NCBI GenBank assembly: GCA_015680685.1
Contig: MNCI01008966.1
Location: forward strand, 225,944 to 252,568
Origin: Gnetum montanum
Taxonomy: Eukaryota > Streptophyta > Gnetopsida > Gnetales > Gnetaceae
Length of the DNA stretch: 26,625 nucleotides
Direction of reading: 5' to 3'
The position numbers and the translations under genes are program-made. Below are positions 1 through 9,737 of this stretch, piece after piece (the stretch's first letter is position 1; each line of letters opens with the position of its first letter). The notes under the pieces were generated by a model. The model was not told the DNA's origin. It saw only the letters and a program-made list of their open reading frames with translations, and did not search any database.

Positions 1-893
1 TGGGTAAGTTTTTAACTCTTACTTCCAAATGACATTCCTAGAGCCTACAAACTCTTTGGTTTGTGCGTTTGTCAGGGCATAAAAGGCATGAGCCTGCTTT
101 GGGGAGGACCCACTGGCATTTCTTTTTGGTGCAATTGTTAACTTCTTTCCCTTAAAAATTTCCTGCAATCAATCATTTCTTGTTTCATCCCCATCCATGA
201 CATCCATTTTATTGGCGTTGTCATTGATATTTTTCATCTTTCTTGTTCCTCATGTTTTTCCATCTTATAGCTACCGAAGTTTTACTCTTAGTTGTGGGGG
301 CCCTAGCACAAATTTTTCAATTTTTTCCATTTTACTAATTACCTAACCCCTACACTTTGGGTAGTTGCCAATGATAAATCTCTGAACTAGTTTCTGCCAT
401 AACCACAACTCAGCCAATGCGCTTCATATCGAGGCAAGGTATTAATTGCATTGTGGATTATCTATCTTTGCTCATTTGTGACTGTGTTGTGTGTGCAGAT
501 GACAATCATACAAACAATGGACTGAGCTTGGAGGAAGCACTCAGGATGGACCAGATCTAGAGCATTTATGAAAGGAGAAAGTTTGGTGGCATGGCTATGC
601 ATAAACAACGAAAGGCGCAATCTTGGCATTGGCAGCAACATGCTCCATATTCTTTCTCTCTCTCTCTCTCTCTCTTCAAGCTACCAAATAAAGGCTTGAA
701 TGTCATTTATGTACGAGTGTTCACCACAATGGTCATGAACACTAATGTTGTAATATGCTTATTGATCCATTCACTAAGCACGTTGAGTCTATCATCCCAT
801 TCCACCGTCAATTTTCAATTAGTCAATAATCCCATACCTTCACAATATTTTGTAAGGAACTCGAGGATGAGTTTTCATTCAGTCATGGGGGTA
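1..893 (+). other. Non-coding left flank, possibly the 3' internal end of a plus-strand LTR element
   Basis: I recognise no coding region here. The stretch ends in the purine run CATGGGGGTA directly before the TG that opens the LTR at 894. That arrangement looks like a polypurine tract, so this could be the 3' untranslated internal part of the plus-strand element whose 3' LTR follows. A TC dinucleotide run lies at 655-675. A 101-codon open frame at 591-896 crosses the TC run and the LTR edge, matches nothing I know and is probably chance. Confidence 0.3.
655..675. repeat. (TC)n microsatellite
   Basis: About ten uninterrupted TC dinucleotides lie in the non-coding DNA left of the first LTR. 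Confidence 0.9.
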
Positions 894-901
894 TGATGAA
901 G

Positions 902-1038
902 CTATTACTCTAATTATTAGAGCGGTTATTATTGGAGTCGTTACTCTAATAATTAGAGCAGTTATAATTAGAGTGGTTATTATTGGAGTAGTTATTCTAA
1001 TTATTAGAGTGATTACTCTAATTATTAGAGTAGTTACT
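902..1038 (+). repeat. Array of palindromic units in LTR U3
   Basis: Repeated units of about 18-22 bp are built on the imperfect palindrome CTCTAATTATTAGAG, joined by short GTGGTTA-like linkers. The array ends just upstream of the TATA box, where enhancer repeats commonly sit in LTRs. A diverged version occurs in the copy at 26148-26320. Confidence 0.85.
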
Positions 1039-1046
1039 CCCAAGTT

Positions 1047-1054
1047 TATAAATA
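1047..1054 (+). promoter_or_regulatory. TATA box of the LTR promoter
   Basis: TATAAATA follows the palindromic array and lies about 170 bp before the AATAAA signal, the expected U3/R spacing. The same box is found in the other LTRs at 26334-26341 (plus) and 9400-9407 (minus). Confidence 0.7.
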
Positions 1055-1222
1055 CGGTGCCTAGGCGCACAATTGGAAAAGAAGTCTTGTAGCAGTCAAG
1101 TAGCAAAACTCTTGTAGTTTATTTGAAAGTTAGAGTAGTTTCCAAGTGCTCGCAACAAGAGGCTGAAGTATGGACGAATCTTTATTCGAGCATTGTGTAC
1201 TTGAGCACACCTTGTGTACGGT

Positions 1223-1228
1223 AATAAA
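1223..1228 (+). terminator. Polyadenylation signal in the LTR
   Basis: AATAAA lies in a segment conserved between this LTR and the copy at 26142, where it is at 26517-26522. It would mark the R region end of the retroelement transcript. Confidence 0.55.
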
Positions 1229-1805
1229 GACAAGCTCTTCGATTCATCCTTGCAGCACTTGAGATTTGTTTTCTTACACATTTCTTTTATTTTATTTTCT
1301 TATGCATTTATTTTATTTTATGAACTTTACATTTATGTTATTAGCATAGCAATTCATTTTGATAAATTAAGAAAATCATTAAATTACACAGTATGATCAC
1401 TTCGAGCATGCGTGTAACACTTGGTAACCCAGTAACGATTAGTGTTTGGTAATCCCAGTAGTGTTGCGCTAGTTCAAGATGTGTATGGCAAGTGAGAATG
1501 GATATTAGTGTTAGGATTAGTTAAAGCCTAGTTAATCAGTAGTTAAGTTAAATTAGTCACTTAATTCTCTCTCTCTCCTCCCTTATTAGCAACAAACATA
1601 AAAACATAAAAGATATAAAAATCATATGCCTTAAGCATACTTAACCATACAATTGTGACATGCAGGTAAGCTTGGGAAAACAATGATCAACCAACCCATC
1701 CTTGTTCCACAAGGGCGCATAAGCACTTAGTTCTTGGAATTCGACCGGATCATGCGTGAAACACTTGTATTCATATGGTTGAGCATAGGGGTACCTCGCT
1801 ACTCA

Positions 1806-2480
1806 TCAGACATTATTTGACTTCCTATTAGTGGATGGTATGGAACGGTAAGAAGTTCATGAAACACACTTAAGCACTTAAGCAAGTAGAATAGTACAAA
1901 GAGTATTGAGTCCCCTTGAAGTCAGACCCTTTACAAATCTTGAATCCTTCCTAGTTCTAGAACTACCAAGGTTACCAATTGATTAGAAGTTTCTTTAATG
2001 GAAGGGACCTTAAATTCCTAGAACAAGGAAAACCATAGAGTTCATTGGATGGGTAGATGATGTGGACTCATTGCATGTTCCATGAAAAATAAACCATGTC
2101 AAAGTCATCAAACATCAGAATTCAAAAATAGAAACTAGATATCGATAATGACATCATTAAGCACAAACCATCAGTAGTAAATAGCAATAGTGGCACTGTG
2201 TCCTATGATAATAAAGCACTTTTCATTAGCAAAAATAAGAAAATATCACACTTGGACAAAATAAAAAAAAGTAAAATATATAAGAAAGTGTCAAATAGTC
2301 AAGAAGGTTCAAATGTACTAAAAGTGGTGTAAAATTAGAAAAATTAGAAAAATTTGTAAAATAAATAATTTGTAAAAATCAAAAATGTGAAAAAAAAAAG
2401 ATAAAAAATCAAGAAGCCAAATGGATTGTTAGCATGGATGGCCATCTCCCTCATGACTAAGTTAGAAGGAGAAGATCCAA
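1806..2480 (-). other. AT-rich 3' non-coding region of the minus-strand element
   Basis: I see no gene here. Read on the minus strand, the region after the end of pol is rich in T runs, as is common in the long 3' untranslated part of Athila-like elements. No polypurine tract or LTR start in the minus orientation was found. Assignment to the element rests on position alone. Confidence 0.4.
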
Positions 2481-3860
2481 AAAATAGAATGTTGTTGTCC
2501 ATCTGTCAAGGCGATAGTTACACTGGCCTATCTTGGTTTGAGAAAAGGCTTTACTTATTGAATGTTGACCAATTGCTTTTTATTTGGGCATTCAGGCTTG
2601 TAGATCAACATGGCCCTAGAAGGAAAGGTTTGATCAATGAAATAAGATCCCTCCCATGATGTTTGGAATTTTTCCTTTTGGGGTACATGTGTGGGGTTTT
2701 AGTAGAGAACCTTATCTCCTAGTTGAAGTTTTACTTTCTTAATTCTAAGGTCATGACATTGCTTGCTAAATGCCTTGTTCACCTCATTCAAGGATAAGGC
2801 CACTAACCAATTTTCATCTAGCACATTCAAGTTGATTAATCTTTCTTTCTATGCTAGGCTTAGGTCAAGATTTAGATCACAAATTATTGAGAGAGTATGA
2901 AGTTTGGATTGAATTAGAAGTGTTGGAACTTTTTTGTACACTAACTAATAGGGAGAATAGCCAATAGGAAGTTTCCAAGTTGAACTATAAGCCCAAAGAG
3001 CATTGTTAAGCTTTGTACTTCAATCTTCCTATATTTGCTAATAGTTCACGTTAGTATTTTTGTAATCTCCTGATTGGTTACCTTTGCTTGATAGTTGGCT
3101 TGGGAATGGTAAGGTGTTGTTAATTTATGTTTAACCCCCAAGTGTTACATTAACTTTTTAAAGGTGGCACTTGTGAAATGAGTTCCATTGTTGAAAATTA
3201 GTAAACATGGCACACCAAACTATTTACAATATTTTTTTGTATAAATTTGGTAGTAGTGGATAATGTACAATCAATAATAGCTGCTACTTCTACCCATTTT
3301 GTGCAGTAGTCAACTGCTACTATAATATATGCCTTCCCATTGGACATGGGTCCCATGAGATCAACACACCATATGTCGAAAGGATCTAGTGGTTGAATCC
3401 ACTATTGAGGATCTTCCATGCAATTTTTCATCCCCCCATCTCATTGACAACATTCGCAAAACTTGACAAACTAGAGGGCATCCTTAAAGATTATGGGCCA
3501 ATAGTATCCTGCCATCAGGATTTTTATGGTCGTATATCTCCCTACATAGTGGCCTCCACAAGGCCCTTCGTGAGCATCTTGGAGAATGCATAGTTGATCT
3601 TTGTCATGAACACACCAACGAATCAAGTCATCAACACACACCTTGTAGAGGTGTTCGTTAATTTCCATGAAATATTTGACCTGATGAAGAAATTGTTGCT
3701 TCTTCCTAAAATCCAAGTCTTGTGGCATCTCTTGAGTGAGAAGGTAGGTGAGGATGCCATTATACCATTTTTTTTTTGCAGGCGTTTGCTTACTTATTAC
3801 TCTTGTAAAGAGAATTTTTTCTGGAAACTGATCAAAGAGTGGGCTCTCCTCCTCTTTATT
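2480..3860 (-). pseudogene. Retrotransposon integrase, broken
   Basis: Integrase would insert the element's cDNA into chromosomes. From the amino end I see the zinc finger (HEGPCGGH near 3550, then FCECC just below 3471), the start of the catalytic core (VDLMGP near 3350, followed by a VAVDY...TKWVEV match), and the segment FNNGTHFT near 3185. That segment normally reads S/D-D-N-G, so the second catalytic aspartate is now asparagine. The third catalytic glutamate region (TPYHSQANYQ onwards) also looks changed, to lysine. Downstream on the minus strand are KVKLQLGDKVL (near 2725) and VKPFLKP (near 2500), which match the carboxyl-terminal end of plant gypsy pol. Stops and at least one frame change occur after 3471. 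The zinc finger part lies in an open stretch shared with RNase H (3471-4100). Confidence 0.8.
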
Positions 3861-4260
3861 TTCCCATCTTAAGTGAGAGAGGTGGTCAATGACCACATTT
3901 TTGATTCCTTTTCGATCTACCATAGTGTGATCGAATTCCTGCAAGATCACCAACCACCGTATGACACGAGGGCTCACCATTGGCTTGTTCATGAGGAAGC
4001 AAATTGCACTGTGGTCCATATGCACAAATACTTTGTAATTAAGCACATAGTGTCTAAAATTTTCTAGAGCATACACCCCTGCCATTAGTTCTTTCTCCAT
4101 GATGGTGTAGTTTAACTATGCTTCCACAATGCTTCGGCTCATGCAGTGGATGTAATATGGATGTTTCTTATTGTCCATCTACATGAGCACCACTCCTGAA
4201 GCATAGTTAGATGCATTTATCATAATGTGGAAGGATCTAGACTAGTCCGGTGCTTATAAG
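3860..4260 (-). pseudogene. Retrotransposon RNase H, broken
   Basis: This domain removes the RNA strand during reverse transcription. An open stretch of about 209 codons (4100-3471) opens with MEKELMAGVYALENFRHY and continues through a MDHSAICFL segment and LQEFDHTMVDRKG to VIDHLSHL. This is the usual order for the gypsy RNase H domain (E-L-A...A...W/F-R-HY, then TDH, then IRWILLLQEF, then DHLSRL). The first acidic residue, normally in a DAS motif, reads NAS near 4215, so activity is probably lost. Stops lie upstream of 4100, separating it from the reverse transcriptase. Confidence 0.8.
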
Positions 4261-5516
4261 ATTGGTGTTTTTACAAGTTTCTCCTTTACTTATTGGAATG
4301 TGTGTTCACATTCCTTGGTCCAAATGAAAGATGCATCTTTCTTTGTAAGCTCTACCAATGACTTTGCGATCTTAGAGAAATTCTCTATAAATCATCGGTA
4401 GTAGCCAATGTGTCCAAGGAATGACAGAACATCTTTAATGGTCTCTGGTTGACATGTTATTGCTTGGATGATCCTTATCTTTTTTGGGTCTACCTCAATC
4501 CCTTTCTACGAAATTTGGTGTCCCAGCACAATGCCTTCTTAAACCATGAGATGGCTCTTCTGCCAGTTGAGCTGTAGGTTTGTCTCTACACATCTTTTCA
4601 ATACTTACTTAATTCAGTCCAAGCCTTACTCAAAGGGAGCTTCATAGGTGGAAAATTCATCCATGAAGTCTTCAACACCACTACCGATCTATTGTTGAAA
4701 GATACTAAGGATCAAGCATTGAAATGCTGTAGGGGCATTGCACAAACCAAATGGCATCTTACAATATGCAAAAGTCCCCCAAGGACTCATGAATGTTGTT
4801 TTGTTCTAATCTTCGGGCATAATTTGGATTTGGTTATAGCCGCTATAACCATCCAAGAAACTATAATAACAATGCCCAAGTATGGTATCTAACACTTGAT
4901 CTACAAATGGCAAAGGAAAGTGATCTTTGAATGTTGCCATATTCAACAGCCTAAAGTCAATGCAAACTTACCATTTGTGATCCTTCTTTGGTACAATTAC
5001 AAGTGGGCTAACCCACTCACTATCTACGATGGGATAGATGAACCCCGCCTTAAGGAGTTACTCAATTTACTCTTTGACAATTTGGTTCAATTTGGGATTT
5101 AACTGCCTTTGCAGCTATCTTCTAGGCTTCATGGTTGGGTCAGTGTAGATGCGATGTTGGCATATCCTTGGATTGATTCCTATTAGCTCTAGATATGACC
5201 AAGTAAAGACTGTCGACCATTTGTTCACCATCTTCAACAACTTTTCTTTTTGTTCAAGAGCAAGTTTGACATTAATTATGACCGGTTTACCATTCTTTAA
5301 AAATGCATACTCCATACCAGGTAATAAAATTTTTAGCTCTAAGGGCTCCTTCTTGAAGTGATCAAGGATTTCCAACTCTCCCCAACAAGTGTCATCATCT
5401 TCATTAGAGAGTTGGGAATGAACTTGTTTAATTTTGTCCATGCCTTTAACATAAGCACATGTTAGGCTCTCAGTTGGTTCCATGCATATTGTGCTGCTAT
5501 CTGAGTTAGCTACCAA
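4260..5516 (-). pseudogene. Retrotransposon reverse transcriptase, broken
   Basis: An open stretch of 133 codons (5516-5115) holds the pre-RT region, with LELKILLPGMEYAFL and NPRICQHRIYTD. Both are characteristic of the linker between protease and RT in plant gypsy elements. The RT palm and fingers follow in the same general frame with many stops. The segments VSPLVIVPKKD, DGYSGYNQI, MPFGLCNAPTAFQ and LGHIGYY can be read. The catalytic box, usually Y-V/M-D-D, reads FMDE around 4654-4668, so the second aspartate is lost. Most stops sit where glutamine or tryptophan is expected and are explained by C-to-T or G-to-A changes, as in old methylated repeats. Confidence 0.85.
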
Positions 5517-5732
5517 CCACTAGGTGCCCTCCTATTTTGTGGCTGCTATGTACAAACACCTTTGAATGTTAATTTCTTGTGCACATTTATTGCATGCCTT
5601 AATGTATGTGCTCTTGATGGATCAAATATTTTGCACAAAATTACACCCATTATCATTATATGTGATGCATGGAATACGCTTCTTCTCAATCTTGCCTAGC
5701 TCATTTTCCTTGGATATTTCTAAAGACAAGTG

Positions 5733-6149
5733 TCATATACCCATTTGTGCATCAACCATGCTTAACCAAGCCCTTCCCAGAATGATGGGGAAGTCACTTT
5801 TGTAATTGTTCACCTTGATCACTAGAAAATCAGTAGGATAGGACCACCCACAAACTGTGGTTACAATGTCCTCTACTAATCCCAGAGGGACAGTAATTGA
5901 CTGATTTGTTAATTCTAGATGAACGTTGCTCTTCTTGAGAGGTGGTAGGTTCCAAGCCTCGTACAAGTCATGGGAGATGAGATTAACTCTAGAACTAGAG
6001 TCAAGAAGAGCCTTGCATGGCTCCTGTCCAGTGATCTGTAGATAAATGAGTGGACTTTTAGGATCAAATATTTTCATAGGAAGATTGCTAGCCTTGATCC
6101 AGTCAAAAATAGCATGAGTTAGCATTACAATGCAAATCCTAGGTAGCAC
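5733..6149 (-). pseudogene. Retrotransposon aspartic protease, decayed
   Basis: This retropepsin-like domain would cut the gag-pol polyprotein. The open stretch of 138 codons includes CKALLDSSSRVNLIS, matching the active-site LLDSGASVNLI pattern with the glycine replaced, and later DFPIILGRAWL, matching the PIILGRPFL motif found near the end of gypsy proteases. It lies between gag and RT as expected. Loss of the D-S/T-G glycine suggests an inactive enzyme. A stop or frame change separates it from the RT at 5516. Confidence 0.8.
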
Positions 6150-6299
6150 TTGGTTTGAAGGGTACTCGAAGGCATTTGATGTAGAGGATGAGGGTGCTAA
6201 AGATGCAGAATAATCAGTTGAACTAGATTGTGAGGGTTGAAGAGGATTACTAGGCTGGAAGAAAGGTCTTTTCTTGGATCGATTGTCTAGACCACTTGG

Positions 6300-7000
6300 C
6301 TAGAAAACTAGTTATGAGTGTACAGCCCTCATAGCATTTCATTGTTGCGACTGTGGAGGAATCTCACCCTACATGGATGGAGCAAGAGGTAACGAGGTTG
6401 AAGGTGGAGGTGTATGTGCAAAGGGATGCGAAGAATGGTATAGATACGGATATGGGTTTCCCCCTTGAGTAGATGGTGAATGTGTTCAGTGGTACTCTGG
6501 AGAGTAATAGTGATGCTAGAATGATGTATGACTTGTAGAACTTCTAGGGGAGACGGGCTGCTGAATATAGTACCCGTATGGATCTGGTTGCCTATAAGGG
6601 TACTGTTGCCTTGGAAGTGGCATTCCCCATTATTGTGGTTAGTGCCACTGTTGGTATTGTTCGTACAATTGTGGAGGAGTTCCACTTGGGTAGTAAGCTT
6701 GTTTCTGTTGGTGGAACTGTTGTGGATTTCCTTGAGGATAAGGTAATCATCTTGGAGCTTACCTACATGTTAGGTGAGGATTCAATAAGTACACTCCAGA
6801 CTCTTGTAAGTGTGACACCACAGGGCAACATCCCTTTGGATGTTCATATTAATAGATGTCACATTCTATTTCATCATTAGAGTCAAACTCCACAACTTCC
6901 TCTACTACATCAACTTTGCCCTTACCTCTTAAGTAGGCACATTCAGCTTCTTTTCACCTCCTGTGATTACAATCACTACTTTGCTCTTTGGATTCCTCAG
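6300..7000 (-). pseudogene. Gag carboxyl end, proline- and glutamine-rich linker, decayed
   Basis: Between the gag core and the protease, the minus strand reads as a low-complexity Pro/Gln/Ser/Tyr-rich stretch broken by several stops. A degenerate Cys-His cluster (CDIY...EHPKGCCP) near 6830-6860 may be what remains of the nucleocapsid zinc knuckle. Plus-strand open frames here (such as 6578-6880) are opposite-strand shadows. Confidence 0.5.
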
Positions 7001-8601
7001 TAATCTTCAAAGGTTTGAAATTTTTCATCCAAAGAGTTCCATAATTTTTCAACCTTGGCTAAAATATCATAAATGGATTTTTGGATGGGCAAGATCTTTC
7101 TATTGACCACTTCATCAAGTGGTGATTCCTCTTCATCACAAAATCGAACCTCTCATTTTCTAATGGAAGGGTCCCTGTTATACTCTTTAGCACTTTCCCT
7201 TTTTCATAGCTCACCTTCTTCTTTTGCTACCTGCTCAATTAGCCTTTGGATTTGATGAGCTCTTCAATTAGACAATCTTCCTTGGGCATACACCCCAAGG
7301 GTTCTTCTTGTTTCTGCTTTGAGCCCATCTATGATGTGACAAAGTTATTCCCTCTGAAAATAACCATGGGTAGGGCATTAGTGTAAGAGTGAATAATAGC
7401 GGCCCATGGCAACATCCAAGGATTCATGTGCTCCTTGTTTCTAGCCTTGAATTTGCCTTTTCAAATTAGACACTCTAGAGTATGTTTGATATTTGTCATT
7501 AAATAACTCTAGCATGGTACTCCATCTACGGATAGATTCCAACTCTAGGAACTGGTACCAACTTTTAGCTTCTTTGATAAGTGTCCTTGGGAAAAGCTTG
7601 AACTTCTACCATTCATTCTCTATGTTTTGTAAGGCATAGGCATCATGAAAAGCTTGTAGATGTGTTTGTGGATTAGAGTTGTATCCTCCCTCAAATCTTA
7701 GGATATTATTCATGTCTAGGTGCTTGATTCAACTAGCCTTCATATGCTTGGTTGGTATTTTCACTACCTCTGCAATATTGAGCATACTTCGAGTCACTAA
7801 TAGATATTCATCATCATCGTTGCATCGATGACACCGATGAGGGTTCCAACTGCCCCTTTAGTTTTGGTGGCCTTCACAGTCATTGTTGTTTCGTTGATCA
7901 CCTTCATCATGGTTGTTTTAATGATAGCTTCCATGAGAGCCATCAGATGAAGAGGAATGTTCAGAATCTGATGAAGAGGATGAAGAGGAAGGTGGATCGC
8001 CACCACCACCACGATGTCCGCCACCACTCTTACGCTTATTACGATCACCATACTTAGATCCCTTACTATTATGTTGCTTACATGAGTCCCTACCTTGGCT
8101 GTCACTTCTTCTTGAACCTAATTTATGGATAGTGGATTGTAAGTTTATGTTCACACCCTCATCGCCAATATTAGGGGACGCAAAATCTCCATGTTGAGAA
8201 CCTTCAGTAGGAGGATCCTCAGTGTCATCTTGATTTAGTAGGAACAAGGAATTAGTGTAATGTTTTCCCTTTGTAGCTTCATGGAGTTTCTCCTAATGTT
8301 GATCTCATTTGCATTGTGTTTCAATGGGACAATAGTTTCAAGTGTCATATCCATCCACAACATATTCTTCGTGAAGATCTACTATGCCCAACTTTATAAG
8401 GGTTTTGAATAGTATCCCGAGCACAAATCGATCTGGGGGCAAGATGATGTTGCCCTCCATACCACGTCATCGCAACTATTCATCTTAATGTAGGATGAAG
8501 GTGAAGTTCGGCACAAACTCATCTAGATGAGTGTATACCACCTTGCACTCCTATGGGATCGATGGTTTGGTATCTTCATGCTTATGAGAAGAAGAAGACA
8601 T
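7000..8601 (-). pseudogene. Retrotransposon gag, broken
   Basis: Gag forms the virus-like particle of the element. A start codon at 8601-8599 opens MSSSSHKHEDTKPSIP and then meets a TAG stop. An open stretch at 8247-7918 is Ser/Gly/Asp-rich, with a run of serines and a Gly-rich basic patch. The gag core lies around 7690-7160, where QAFHDAYALQNIE, KFKLFPRTLIKEAKSWYQFL and LIEQVAKEEG can be read with several stops between them. The pattern of amphipathic helices with L.LFP.L...A..W matches the Retrotrans_gag family. There are multiple frame changes. Confidence 0.75.
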
Positions 8602-8737
8602 TTTGAAAAGCAAAATAAAATTATTAGTGTGCTTTTATAATTCTATGTATAGTGGGGATAATATTGACCTTCAGGTTCATACAACGATATTAATAGTATT
8701 CACTTAAACCTAAATAGTGCATGTTCCACAAACAAAG

Positions 8738-8755
8738 TCCCTGACAACGGCACCA
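8738..8755 (-). other. Primer binding site, tRNA-Asp type
   Basis: On the minus strand, TGGTGCCGTTGTCAGGGA lies four bases after the LTR end. By my recollection of plant tRNA-Asp, 15 of 18 positions are complementary to its 3' end, and all three mismatches are transitions. This is where the tRNA primer would start minus-strand DNA synthesis, and it fixes the orientation of the element and the identity of the 5' LTR. Confidence 0.85.
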
Positions 8756-8759
8756 ATAA

Positions 8760-9520
8760 TGAGCAACAAGGTACCCCTACTTCCAACTATAAGAATCACA
8801 AAGCATTCACACACAATCTGATCAAATTCCATGGACTTTATAGTTTCCGGTGCACTAGTCCTTTAGGAAGTGAATTTAGCCTTAAAGTCAATTGTTGTCT
8901 TCCCAATTACACTTGTGACATTCGTTGGTATAGTTAAGTGTAACTGAGGCATTCGATTTTTATCATTTTGTGTTTTATAGTTTGGTGCCCAAAATGTGAA
9001 TAAAAGGAATTTAATTAACTAAACAACTAGCATTTAACTATTCTTAACATAAGCATATGATCCCACTTTCCGTACACATCCTGAACTCACGTATCCACTA
9101 CTAAGCGACCAAGCACTACGCTACTAGGCGTACTAAGCAATAACGTTGCTAGGATTACCAAACGAATACGTGTTATGCTCGAAGTGGTCGTACTTATGTG
9201 TGTAATCTATCTCGCCTAATTGCCTCATTAACATAATAAATAGAAAATATTTAATAACTAATTAAAAGCATTTAATAAATAATTGGAAACAATAGATACA
9301 TAAATAAAATAGCTAATCTATCCAAAGTGTTGCAAGGTTTATCAGAAAGCTCTACTACAACTACAATCTCTAATTGCCATAAATGCAACTGCAAGTGCGT
9401 ATTTATAGCCAAAAAATAACATTGCATTAATAGGGCCTCATCGACACATGGTATATGATGCATCAACTCAACCTTGTTGACAAAGTCGCGTCGATGCAAC
9501 CAACTAAACATGACTCATCA
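8760..9520 (-). repeat. 5' LTR of the minus-strand gypsy element
   Basis: Read on the minus strand, this 761-bp segment begins TGATGAGTCA (9520) and ends TTGCTCA (8760), just before the primer binding site. It contains a TATAAATA box at 9400-9407. Its U5 half matches the plus-strand LTR at 1385-1805 in reverse complement, including CACTTCGAGCAT, TTTGGTAATCC and the terminal GGGGTACC...CTCA. The U3 half differs and lacks the palindromic array, so this is a related but distinct LTR subfamily. Confidence 0.8.
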
Positions 9521-9646
9521 CCTTGCTATTGTACTATCTTACTTGTCTTTATGGGTTACTTATTACTTTTGAGGGGTACCTTGCCTTGCTACTATACTGT
9601 CTTACTTGTCTATATAGGTTACTTGTTATTGTCTATAGGTAAAAGT
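9521..9646. repeat. 63-bp tandem duplication beside the LTR
   Basis: Two similar copies start CCTTGCTA at 9521 and CCTTGCTA at 9584, each continuing through CTTACTTGTCT and GGTTACTT. The first copy starts exactly at the outer edge of the LTR. Confidence 0.7.
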
Positions 9647-9737
9647 ATGTATAGGAAAATAGGCTTAGTAGAATGAACCAACAAAAAGGTAAAAGTATGT
9701 ATAGGAAAGTAGGCTTGGTAAAGTGAACCAACAAAAA
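9638..9737. repeat. 50-bp tandem duplication
   Basis: GGTAAAAGTATGTATAGGAA starts at 9638 and again at 9688. The two 50-bp copies differ at only a few positions and both end AACCAACAAAAA. The array directly follows the 63-bp repeat. Confidence 0.85.

Larger units (their letters stand above)
894..1805 (+). repeat. LTR of a gypsy-type retrotransposon, probably a 3' LTR
   Basis: This 912-bp segment begins TGATGA and ends CTCA, the TG...CA ends expected of an LTR. It contains an array of palindromic units (902-1038), a TATAAATA box (1047-1054) and an AATAAA polyadenylation signal (1223-1228), so U3, R and U5 can be laid out. From 894 to about 1340 it matches the right-hand edge of the window (26142-26625) in the same orientation. 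From about 1385 to 1805 it matches the reverse complement of 8760-9240, including the shared terminal GGGGTACC...CTCA. No primer binding site follows 1805, and a polypurine-like CATGGGGGTA precedes 894, so a 3' LTR is more likely than a 5' one. The five bases on each side (GGGTA and TCAGA) differ, which argues against a clean solo LTR. Confidence 0.8.
1806..9520 (-). mobile_element. Decayed Ty3/gypsy LTR retrotransposon, Athila/Tat-like
   Basis: The element reads leftwards: 5' LTR (9520-8760), primer binding site (8755-8738), gag (from about 8601), protease (6149-5733), reverse transcriptase, RNase H and integrase, with pol ending near 2480. Reverse transcriptase before integrase is the Ty3/gypsy order. 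The pre-RT text, the H2C2 integrase finger and the tRNA-Asp-type primer site resemble the plant Athila/Tat group as I recall it. Every domain carries in-frame stops or lost catalytic residues, so no activity is expected. No minus-strand 3' LTR is seen. The sequence from about 2480 down to 1806 is probably its 3' non-coding region, cut by the plus-strand element ending at 1805. That left limit is inferred. Confidence 0.85.

Noticed and set aside
879-1106. Minus-strand 75-codon frame rich in TTLIIRV repeats (and the similar frame at 26137-26355)
   Set aside because: It is the translation of the palindromic LTR array, a low-complexity artefact that recurs in both LTR copies, not a protein gene.
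894-1805. A clean solo LTR
   Set aside because: The five bases on either side do not match, and a polypurine-like tract precedes the TG, which fits a 3' LTR better. The LTR limits are set by eye, so this is not final.
6528-6880. Plus-strand open frames rich in valine and leucine
   Set aside because: They lie opposite the proline/glutamine-rich gag linker of the minus-strand element and have no independent support.
7797-8105. Minus-strand 102-codon frame rich in V, I and M
   Set aside because: It is an alternative frame over the Ser/Gly-rich gag segment, which reads sensibly in the neighbouring frame.
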